The notes under the pieces: generated by a model
What the model saw: the letters and a program-made list of their open reading frames with translations, nothing else
Told to the model about the DNA's origin: nothing
Database searches by the model: none
Translations under genes and position numbers: made by a program
Source of the DNA: Oegoconia quadripuncta
Lineage: Eukaryota; Arthropoda; Insecta; Lepidoptera; Autostichidae
Assembly: GCA_949316235.1 (NCBI GenBank)
Contig: OX438744.1
Coordinates: 38,188,778 to 38,252,777, forward strand
Length of the DNA: 64,000 bases
Direction: 5' to 3'
Shown here: one piece after another, positions 55,441-64,000 of the stretch
Layout: every line of letters begins with the position of its first letter
Numbering within the stretch: the first letter of the stretch is position 1

Positions 55441-56366
55441 ATAAATTTGATCGCCTTCGGCCGATCGACACAGTGAGTTTCAACTAACGCGAAAAAACCA
55501 CATCTCGACGACGTGTCAATGAAAGTGTTAATAACATCGCAAGGTACAGTTTTTCAAAACGAATTGTTAGAATTATTCATAACAGGACAATAATGTATAT
55601 CAGTTAGGCCGTATTTTGAATAATTCTATTACATAACCTTGAAATATCGACGACCCCGGTTAAATATCACAAATATTTAAAATTTCTTAGAAACTCTTTT
55701 GAAAATACACCGATGATTACGAAAATATAAACGGATTCATATATAATTTTGGACAGAAAACAAAATGGCCGACGAGATATACCAACTCTTCCCGCGCACC
55801 ATTTCTTTCGTCCTACCTACTTTCACTAACTTAAGAGCTGTATGTACATATTCGAGAACTTACACATACTAACCGACACGCCTTATGTACACAGGTTACC
55901 CTTACAACTACCTAAGGACACTTGGATAAGTTTGCGAAAACATCTTGAGACTTTGGTCGGGCGAACGAACCGAGGTCGGCTCCAATGTGACGATACGTGT
56001 ACACTTCAAAACATTACAAAACATTTTTGGGGCAAGGGTCAGCTGTAAGTAACATGACACCTACCTGCAGTAGGAGCATGAAAAGCGCGATAAATGTTTA
56101 TGTCGCGCAATATCTGTCCTGCGCATTCGTTTGTTCGAATTATACAACTATCCCACTTTCGCGTCATGCGCGACAAACGCCTAAGGGTATTTACTTATGA
56201 GGCAGATTCTAAGCGATGAGCGATTACGCAGCGTTTTAGTCGCGTATCGAGGCTAGAAAGAAACAGTGAAATAACAGCTAGAAGGGAACAAGTAGGATAC
56301 AGCTGAAAGATATTTAGAACGTTGCGGTTGACAGTTTGTTTGGACCAATGTCACACGAAATAACTA

Positions 56367-56768
56367 TTGGGACTTTACCTATGAAATTGGAGTTTTTTTT
56401 CTTCGTTAATCATATGTACCAATACCTGCGATTTTCAAAGCTATATCCAAATTTGTTTTTTATTGGGAAAATGGAATATTATTTCAAGGTTTCATATGAA
56501 ATATTATTTATAAAAAAAATTTGAACAGAGCTCTTTTCATGTGCTTCCCATAATCATTTCTTAGGATTCGCTGAAACTTTTATAAAGCGGTTACTTATAA
56601 AAATTAACGCTGCCTATACTTAACTTAATGTTATCCGATAATACACACACAGTTTAGCTAAATTTGGATTTGCCGTTCCCAAAAGAAAAATCAAAAATGT
56701 TTGTATGGAAAAAACAGTCTTAATGAAATTCTTCATACAAAACGCCAATTTCATAGGTAAGGATCTAA
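56367..56768 (+). mobile_element. Mariner-type MITE (TTGGGTCTTTACCTATG family)
   Basis: 402 bp, TTGGGACTTTACCTATG at the left, CATAGGTAAGGATCTAA at the right, TA on both sides. Same family as 17110-17514 and 25234-25642. Confidence 0.72.
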
Positions 56769-57762
56769 TATAAAATGTATCCTATGACACTCCGGATGAC
56801 GAATCTAACGACGCCATGCACATCGAAATCGATCAAGCCGTTAAGGCTACAGGATGCGCAAAAGGAACGGACACACATACACTCGAAAAACATTACCCTC
56901 CTTCCTTGGGCAGTCGGGTAATAAGCGACAACGCGACGCGGAAATTCTTCACGCTAAAGAAACGTCGAATCTTCCGGCATTCAATAAAGTGCGAAAGAAT
57001 TCACACCGAGCGAAAGGAAGCGAAAAACGTCTGCATACAATTTGTTTGTAGCTCAAACTTTTACCAATTAATTTATTAGAATTTTGGAAGACGTAACGCT
57101 CATAAAATTTTGGAATCCAACAATTTAGGCAGAAATTTTGTTCGGAAGACAGACCATAAATAACTATGCTAATTTTGTATAAGCTCGTTGTGAAGTGGAC
57201 CCTATGGCCTGTTAAACAGGATACAACTTTTAGAGCGTTTGCGCTTCATCCGTACAAACTTTCAAGTACTCGAAATCAGTATACCGATTCTAATGAAACT
57301 ATATGCATAAGCAGCATACAAGTCTTAAAATTTAGTAGTGATTATTTTTGAAAAAGTATTGAAATCAATTAGAGCGATATTAAGTTTTTCATAGTAAAAG
57401 AGAAATCATCTTTTTCTTCCACCAGAGACTGCGCCAGCGAGAATGTGGTGAGAATACACATACTTGGCTGAATAGGCTCAGTTTGTTTGTTTGTTTGTAA
57501 ACGCTTTATTGTACAAAAAGGCAATACATAAATTTTGCATTGATACATAAATCAGTACCCTTTGCCTGTCCAAATGGACAAAAATAAATATACTATGACT
57601 AATGAAGACATATTTCTTTTTTCAAATTTTACCCTAGATGTGAATTCGGCCTTAAATATCTGTGAAAACTGTCGTCAAACAAAGAATTTACGAAATTATT
57701 ATTATGTAAAGATTCTGAAAAAATGTCAACTTTTATATACTTATGTATCCCGCTTTTGAATG

Positions 57763-57935
57763 AATTAATAAATATTTCTGGCATTTATACCAATCATGTC
57801 CCAAACTGAGCACAGCTTGTACAATGGATACTAGACCACGGGTAAACAATTTATCATCGTATTCATCACATAAACATTTACCCCTAGCGGAATTCGAATC
57901 CGCAACTTTTAAACAATCTATTACACCTATTCGAC
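57763..57935 (-). mobile_element. SINE family C degraded copy
   Basis: AATAAATATTTCTGGCATTT, CAATGGATACTAGACCACGG and GCGGAATTCGAATCCGCAAC in reverse. Confidence 0.58.
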
Positions 57936-58181
57936 AAAAATTCTATTAGAATCGGTTCATTCATTTGTAATATTTCGGACATGAAATTTTGTATGGAATG
58001 TAATGAAGCGCAAACCGTCTTAATATTTGAAAATATTTCAATACAGTAGAGATAGACCTACCAGAGTGAACGACGGACTAAACCACTGCTTGAAACCGCA
58101 TCAGCTTATAAAGTTGGACCCAATAAGTATGAATTCATTTAGAAAATGGACTACGAGTTAAAATATCTAGTTATGTTATTA

Positions 58182-58565
58182 TACTGGATGAGTTTTTTTA
58201 CCGTAAGGAAAAAAATAGGGCATATTAGGTAAGTGAAATAGAAGTTATTGGCATTGGTTGTTTAATTTCCTTTTCAAAACCATCATCGACGCACGCGCCT
58301 ACCGAAGATTGACATGCGACTGGCGTGATTATTCGAACTAAATTTATTTCGAACTCATATTTTCTCAAGCTTTTTATTAATTTAATGATGTAATTATGTG
58401 GGATAGGCTACAAACGCGACCGTCAAATGACACAAAGCTTTAATCGAAGATGGTTTTGAAAAGAAAATTAACCTAAGCCAAAACATTCTATTTCAAATGA
58501 AATTTCAGGTAAATACCTAATAAGCTCTATTTTTTTTTCTTACGGTAAAAAAAACTCATACGGTA
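58182..58565. mobile_element. 384-bp TA-flanked MITE (TACYGGATGAG ends)
   Basis: TACTGGATGAGTTTTTTTAC and GTAAAAAAAACTCATACGGTA are inverted; TA lies at 58180-58181 and 58566-58567. It shares ends and subterminal TAAGTGAAATAGAAGTTATT-like sequence with 45089-45204. Confidence 0.65.
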
Positions 58566-59553
58566 TACAAGGTGGAAGCGATTATTTCTTAACCATAAAA
58601 GATATCTTTATGTCGCGTATTGAACAAAACGACATAATTGTTTACGTACTAAGAGTTTTGTTCACGTGTTTGTGCTTTGAGATTTAGTTACATGTGATGA
58701 TATATTATCTCTCTTTCAAACACTTTTACTGCCATAAATGTGGAGCAACATAAAATTCGGACAAACTTGAAGCAGTTATTTCAACGTGATGTCATTCGAA
58801 TGTCAATTTAAATCTACTTGAAATAATAACAGGGTTTATTCATATATCTATTAGTCAGTATGTTCAAACTACTATCGCTTCGGAATGGGAAATCATCTGT
58901 GGAAATGAAGCGACGCAAAAACCCACTTGATCATAGTCGTTTTCAACTAAAAAATGTAACTACACATAGACAGACTTACTTCTTAATTTACGTCGTTTTG
59001 TTCACCAAGCGACGTACTACGATATTGGGGCACGGTTTATTGATATCTTTTATACAACATCGATTCCACCCGGTACATTTGCACAACCTGAAGCGTCAAA
59101 ATAATCGGTCTCATCAAAACCGTATCGTCACACCAGAGCCGACACAATTTGGCACTTAGGGCCGAATTACACTCCCATTAGTTAAGTAGTAACTAGCAAA
59201 TCCGACTACGTCAAAAATGAATTGCGAGCCAACAACTACGGCAAGACTTGGACAGTTCTCTCTATCCTGCAGAAACCTCGCGTTTAAACAACTGTACAGT
59301 TCATGGCTGGAAAAGGCGGCGTTCATTAAGCTAAGCATTTCGTTAATTTAGGTATGAGAGGATAATACTATAGTATAAGATTAGAACACTTCAGATGATT
59401 TAAAGTCGGAGGAAAGGCAACCAGTTTTCACTACGAACGCCGGCTTAGAGCATCACAGTGGGCACATGAACGGTACAGCTCGTAAGTCGACTACTCGACC
59501 AACGGGAGTGCAACCGGGTTACTGACTTAGCGGGGGGTTATCACAGGAGCACA

Positions 59554-60325
59554 TCAGTCGATGACGACGTACGGTAACGCTATGAGCTCGCCGAGATGCG
59601 CACACTCGTGCCACTCGGCGAAGCGCGCCGGCCGCGGCGGCCTGCCCAGCTCGTCGGCCCCCCCCTCCCCGCCCTGCCCCCCGCCCCCGCCCTGCCCCCC
59701 GCCCCCGCCCTGCCCCCCGCCCGCGGCCAGCGCGGCCTCGAGCGCGGCCTCCCCCTCGGGCCCGGGCGGCAGCGTGAGGACGGGCGCGGGCCCCGTTTGC
59801 CCGTACACGAAGGGCACGGCCCTCGACGCGGCCCGACACAGGTCGAACAGGCTCTGCCCGTCCAACTCTTTCGTCCGCTCGACGGTCCTGTGGTCGCGGT
59901 GTTCGCTCTTGTGGTCCTCCTGGGTCACCATCCCGTCGTGCTCCGTCCTCGCGAAGTGCGTCACCTCCTCGGGCGACAGGAGGGGCGCTTTCAGTCTCTC
60001 GCTCGGCTCGAGGCTCGGCGCGGTCACCATCTCCGCCTCGATGGGACGGGTGTAGTCCACTTCGGAGTCGGCGGGCTCGTCGCCGGTCGGCTGCTCCTCG
60101 GTGGACTCCTCCGCGGGGTAGGGCCGGAGGGGGGGCGGCGAGGGCGGGGTCGGGAGGGGGGGCGGCGAGGGCGCGAACTCCGTCCACGGTAAATGCGTGC
60201 AGAGCGGCACCCGCGACATGTTCTTGACGCAGTAATCGTCCGCGTAGTCGGAGTATTTGTACAGTGGCACCACACTGGAGAAGAGGCCCGGCCTGTCGGG
60301 CTCCGTCACCTTGCGGACCGCGAAC
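59554..60325 (-). CDS. Terminal exon of an unidentified - strand gene
   Basis: An open frame of 257 codons runs from a splice acceptor (TTCTGATCCAACAG, exon beginning at 60325 with the last base of a split codon) to TGA at 59554-59556. It starts FAVRKVTEPDRPGLFSSV and carries VVPLYKYSDYADDYCVKN, a Pro-rich tract, an acidic middle with EEVTHFARTEHD and repeated His/Asp/Glu, FDLCRAASRAVPFVYG, a Gly/Gln repeat (GGGQ units from a GC minisatellite) and the end GELIALPYVVID. No domain family is recognised and no membrane helix is seen. It may be the tail of a larger protein whose earlier exons lie beyond the retrotransposon at the right edge. GC content is far above its surroundings. ORFs on the opposite strand and other frames are composition shadows. 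Confidence 0.65.
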
Positions 60326-60639
60326 CTGTTGGATCAGAACGAGGTGACGTGTGGTGAGATGTATACAGTAGGTGAGCGACAAAGGCACAGTATTCATTAT
60401 TGAAAATATCGCGACTGCAGATTTACTGCATCATTAAGTATATATTTTAAGAAATAATGACATTTTACAAATGAAAAAGCTAAAACTAAAGATATTGCAA
60501 GAAGAATAATCAGAAATTTTCAGGTAAAAAATTTGACGACCAAAATAGGACACTTTTAAACCAAATTTAAGGAACTTTTAAATTACTTTTTTATTCTTAG
60601 TTTTAAATATTGTTCATATTTTAAACAATAGTCCAAAAG

Positions 60640-60790
60640 TTCATTTATGTAATGAAATCAATCAATCAATCAAATACGCTTTATTGTTTAAATAAGGAAG
60701 GTACATTTAAATATCTTATAGAAACTACAAATTAGGCGGCCTTATCGCTAACAGCGATCTCTTCCAGGCAAACCTATCATCACGGAATTC
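60640..60790 (-). repeat. Retrotransposon-tail repeat
   Basis: CAATCAATCAATCAAATACG, CTTTATTGTTTAAATAAGGA and GCGATCTCTTCCAGGCAAAC; same family as 39590-39790. Confidence 0.5.
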
Positions 60791-61194
60791 AATACAAGTA
60801 ATTAAGTGGGTTAGCACAAATAATTTCTTAATTGTTAAGTACATCTGAAAGTTCTTTAAGATTGAGATGAAATTAAAATTTCATCTCAATCATGTACAAA
60901 CAAACATTATTTAAAAAGTACGTATGTCCATGGGACAGCCAATTTTGTAGTGTAGAAGTTTATATCAGTGGTTACAAATTTGGGCTTCGAATCTGGCTGG
61001 GCATATGTTTTATAAGCTTGCATTTAGTTTGCAATGTTCGTATGTAACTTGTCCGAATAATAAATATATCACACAAATATAATATATTACAATAGTAATA
61101 TATAATCATAATTACATACAGAATAATAGGCATAACTACATAAAATACACTTATATTTACTTATATATATATATTTTTTTTTTTAATTAGAATG

Positions 61195-61407
61195 GGATCG
61201 CTCTTGACCTTAATCTGGACTAATGTCGAGATAAGGTCTACGATGGAACGAGCTTTCCCAGAAGATGCCTATTTAACCTGACTTTAAAGAGCTGCGGGTT
61301 ATATGCGACTGGAAACACAGACGGAGGCAATGCGTTCCACTCCTTAGCCGTGCGCATGAGAAACGAAGACCTAAAACGCTTGGTCCTTATAAATGGCACG
61401 TCAACTA
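61195..61407 (-). mobile_element. LINE fragment: RT C-terminal end
   Basis: The reverse frame reads DVPFIRTKRFRSSFLMRTAK, EWNALPPSVFPVAYNPQLFK and VRLNRHLLGKLVPS*, typical of an insect non-LTR RT terminus. The larger LINE at 61408-64000 abuts it and probably inserted into it. Confidence 0.62.
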
Positions 61408-64000
61408 AAAATCAAAAATCAAAATCAAAAATGTTTTTATTTCGTAAGTTTTATAAGAATAACATTTGAAATCGTCATGACATACAGTTATCGCTCATTC
61501 ACTAGGCAGTCTCCCCAGAGAAGAACGAGCAAGAAACTCCAGGGTTGCTCTTTTTAAATAAGTCAATACAAATACAATTTGAGATACCTAATTGTAAAAT
61601 TTATGATTCGACAAAGAAAATAAGAATAAAATATACTGGATAATGGCGAGCGGTTCATGTCCACGCATTCTTATCATCCAGATAGTCAGAAATTTTATAA
61701 TAGCCTTTGGCACATAGTTTCCGTTTAATGGTTGTTTTAAATTTATTTAAAGGCAAATTTTGAATGTCTACCGGAACCTTATTGTAAAAGCGTATACATT
61801 GTCCCTTGAATGACTTAGTGACTTTGTGTAAGCGACTGCTATGGACAGCAAGTTTATTTTTATATCTTGTATTAACATTGTGTATTTCACAATTTTTCCT
61901 AAACAAATACAGATTCTTTCTTACGTACATTAAGTTTTCGTAAATATATTGCGATGCCAAAGTTAATATATTGATTTCTTGAAATTTATTCCTCAGAGAT
62001 ACTCGGGAGCCTAACTTGTAGATCGCACGAACCGCTCGCTTCTGCAGAACAAAAATACAATTTATGTCCGCGGCATTTCCCCATAACAGAATGCCATAAG
62101 CCATTATGCTATGGAAATAGCTGAAGTATACCAGCCTCGCGGTGTCCACGTCGGTTAAATAGCGGATTTTTTTAATAGCGAACACTGCAGAACTGAGACG
62201 TTTCGACAACCTTTCGATATGTGGACCCCATTGTAGTCCTTTATCTAACATAATGCCTAGAAATAGAGTAGTGTCCACAAGCTCCAACTCCTCGTTTTTT
62301 ATTAAAATAGTACTAGCTACCTGTTTGACATTAGGTAGTGAAAATTTTATGCATTTGGTTTTTTTTTCATTAAGAAGTAGGTTATTTGACGTAAACCATT
62401 CAACCACCTTAGAGATAGCACTATTCACGTCGTCAAGAGTTTTCTGTCGTCTCCTAACTTTGAAGAGCAAGGAGGTGTCATCAGCAAATATTGTTATCTC
62501 ATGGTTTCCGTTTATACAATTGGGTAGATCATTAATATATACAAGAAATAAGAATGGCCCGAGAATTGAGCCCTGTGGAACACCTATGCAAACTGGAGAC
62601 CCTGACGACCTCTTACCATTGACATCAACCCTTTGAACTCGATTACACAAGTACGATTCCAAAAGGTTGAGGGCACGGCCTATAATGCCATAGTAGCGTA
62701 ATTTCCTGACCAGACCATCATGATGAACGCAGTCAAAGGCCTTGGATAGATCACAGAAAATACCTATCGCATCCTGCGAATCTTCCCATGCTTCAAATAT
62801 ATATTCAATAAGCGCAACACCGGCATCGGTTGTTGAGCGACCCCGTGTGAATCCAAATTGTTTTGAAGTCATTAAATTATTAGTATTGAAGTAAGACAAC
62901 AATTGATTTAAAATTAGTTTTTCGAAAACTTTACTAAAAGTTGGTAGAATTGAAATGGGTCTAAAATTAGTGGGGTCTGATGTACTACCAGCTTTGAATA
63001 ATGGAATTACTTTACTTTGTTTCATCAAGTCAGGAAATACACCACTGTCTACACATTTATTAAAGATGCAAGCTAAGTGTGGTGCAATGCAATCAATGAT
63101 GGAATTAACTATTTTAACAGAAAGACCATAGAGATCAGTGGTTTTTTTCATTTCCAGTGATTTATACGCTTTCATGATGTCGTTTGGACTAACATGTCTA
63201 AATATTTTCAGTTGCACATTCGGGACATCGCTATTCATTCTGAGTAAAGATTCGGCTACGGTGGGAGATGACTTAAGTGACTTCGTGGTTGTTATTGGAA
63301 TATCTGTGAAAAACTTTTCAAATGCTTCTGCAACCTCCAAGTCTGTATTAAGGATGCAATCGTTAATTTTTAGTTCCATATTTGAATCGCGAGCCTTAAC
63401 TTTTCCAGTTTCGCTGTTTATAACTGTCCATGTGGTTTTCACAATGTTTGTACTATTTTTAATTTTGGATTTTATAAAATTTGTCTTTGCTAAGGTGCAA
63501 ACACGTTTAAATAATTTGGAATATTTTCTTACATAATCAGCAAAAGCTGGACTAGTGTTATATGTCCTTTCATGATAAAGATCATATAACTTCAGGCGAC
63601 TTTTATGGATTCCCACAGTCGCCCAATCAGTAAATACTAAACCACTATTTATTCTTATAACTTTTTCTTTGAAAATATTTTTGCACTCATTTTCTACCAA
63701 AGTGAATAATGAATTATATAATTCATTCGGACTCTCATACATAACATTTGTCAAGTCACACAATTTTGCCATAACATTATGTCTAAATTGCTTGAGCCGA
63801 CCATCATTTACAGGAACACACATAATATTTCTTTCCAAAGACTTGCTAAGGGGTATGTTAATCGAGACTAATTGACCACAGTGGTCTGATGTTAACTTAT
63901 TTATAATAGATTTATCACTCAGATCGAAGTTTGCAAAAACATTATCAATACAGGTCGATGAAGTTGGTGTTATTCGAGTTGGCACAGAGAAATTATGAAC
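61408..64000 (-). mobile_element. Non-LTR retrotransposon (CR1/jockey-like), 3' part, runs off window
   Basis: The element includes an intact RT ORF and a ~245-bp 3' UTR ending in an A/T-rich tail of TTTTGAT-like units at 61408-61435. The 5' end lies beyond 64000. Its 3' section matches five or more truncated copies elsewhere in the window (about 944-1345, 2815-3232, 15188-15312, 35340-35676, 37796-38570), so this is an abundant local family. The clade cannot be fixed by eye. Confidence 0.85.
61655..64000 (-). CDS. Retrotransposon ORF2: end of endonuclease plus complete reverse transcriptase
   Basis: At least 781 codons stay open to the window edge. The first in-window residues (SVPTRITPTSSTCIDNVF) match the C-terminus of an apurinic-type endonuclease domain. 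Counting from the codon at 63985, RT motifs are NFRPISILP (340-348), CDLSKAFDCVHHD (411-423, catalytic Asp), GVPQGSILGPFLF (468-480) and FADD (500-503, catalytic Asp pair). A conserved C-terminal tail (YNKVPVDIQNLPLNKFK) follows, ending in TGA. There is no internal stop or frameshift, so the copy is young or under recent constraint. The product would nick target DNA and reverse-transcribe its own RNA at the nick. Confidence 0.88.
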   Translation of the reverse strand, partial: VHNFSVPTRITPTSSTCIDNVFANFDLSDKSIINKLTSDHCGQLVSINIPLSKSLERNIMCVPVNDGRLKQFRHNVMAKLCDLTNVMYESPNELYNSLFTLVENECKNIFKEKVIRINSGLVFTDWATVGIHKSRLKLYDLYHERTYNTSPAFADYVRKYSKLFKRVCTLAKTNFIKSKIKNSTNIVKTTWTVINSETGKVKARDSNMELKINDCILNTDLEVAEAFEKFFTDIPITTTKSLKSSPTVAESLLRMNSDVPNVQLKIFRHVSPNDIMKAYKSLEMKKTTDLYGLSVKIVNSIIDCIAPHLACIFNKCVDSGVFPDLMKQSKVIPLFKAGSTSDPTNFRPISILPTFSKVFEKLILNQLLSYFNTNNLMTSKQFGFTRGRSTTDAGVALIEYIFEAWEDSQDAIGIFCDLSKAFDCVHHDGLVRKLRYYGIIGRALNLLESYLCNRVQRVDVNGKRSSGSPVCIGVPQGSILGPFLFLVYINDLPNCINGNHEITIFADDTSLLFKVRRRQKTLDDVNSAISKVVEWFTSNNLLLNEKKTKCIKFSLPNVKQVASTILIKNEELELVDTTLFLGIMLDKGLQWGPHIERLSKRLSSAVFAIKKIRYLTDVDTARLVYFSYFHSIMAYGILLWGNAADINCIFVLQKRAVRAIYKLGSRVSLRNKFQEINILTLASQYIYENLMYVRKNLYLFRKNCEIHNVNTRYKNKLAVHSSRLHKVTKSFKGQCIRFYNKVPVDIQNLPLNKFKTTIKRKLCAKGYYKISDYLDDKNAWT

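Larger units (their letters stand above)
54609..59553. other. Intergenic / 3' flank of the - strand gene
   Basis: Apart from the listed repeats I see no gene. Candidate reverse-strand polyadenylation signals for the 59554-60325 exon are AATAAA complements at 59036-59041 and near 58832, 500-700 bp past the stop. Segment 58770-58970 shares CAACGT, ACAGGG and GGAAATCATCTGTGG with 26895-27050. Confidence 0.35.

Noticed and set aside
59519..60397. Long overlapping ORFs in other frames (292 aa on -, 164 and 198 aa on +)
   Set aside because: They are by-products of the very GC-rich terminal exon. Only the 59554-60325 frame has a matching splice acceptor, and the other frames are dominated by Arg/Ala/Pro/Gly runs.

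Overview
The window reads as a stretch of insect nuclear genome, most likely a moth or butterfly. It is AT-rich and its genes have spliced, locally very GC-rich exons. It is packed with tRNA-headed SINEs, 3' fragments of non-LTR retrotransposons and mariner/hAT-type MITEs of the kinds common in Lepidoptera. The order-level call is inference from repeat style and exon structure; no marker gene is present. There are no bacterial genes, CRISPR arrays, rRNA genes or convincing free-standing tRNA genes.

Layout. Positions 1-27,500 hold no gene I can support. They contain retrotransposon ends, SINEs, a 1.8-kb mariner-like element with ~580-bp inverted arms (19600-21403), a perfect 34-bp hairpin (8781-8852) and six same-strand copies of an unidentified ~400-bp repeat ('R6', 10430-24520). 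A 13-coding-exon gene follows on the + strand (27817-43523, 564 codons plus stop). All 12 introns have consensus GT/AG ends and compatible phases, so I regard this as the firmest result. The protein is Tyr/Ser/Pro-rich and mostly disordered. It has two paxillin-type LD motifs, two short Cys/His clusters, a (Pro-Pro-Gly) run and a C-terminal CaaX box (CVIM) preceded by further cysteines and a basic stretch. It therefore looks like a lipid-anchored adaptor; I do not recognise its name.

From 43.5 to 49.4 kb there is a dense nest of transposons: an hAT-type MITE with a perfect 8-bp target duplication, a mariner-like element with another TA-flanked MITE inserted in it, and a retroposed mRNA copy with poly(A) tail and 13-bp target duplication. 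From about 49.4 to 54.3 kb the sequence is comparatively repeat-poor. At 59554-60325 lies the GC-rich terminal exon of a second gene on the - strand, pointing toward the first, with upstream exons outside the window. The right edge (61408-64000, - strand) is a non-LTR retrotransposon with an uninterrupted reverse-transcriptase ORF that runs off the end.

The two host genes are convergent and about 16 kb apart at their stop codons; nothing shows that they work together. In the first gene, SINE boundaries lie only 28-40 bp upstream of five of the twelve splice acceptors, and several elements are nested in one another, so the insertions can be ordered in time.
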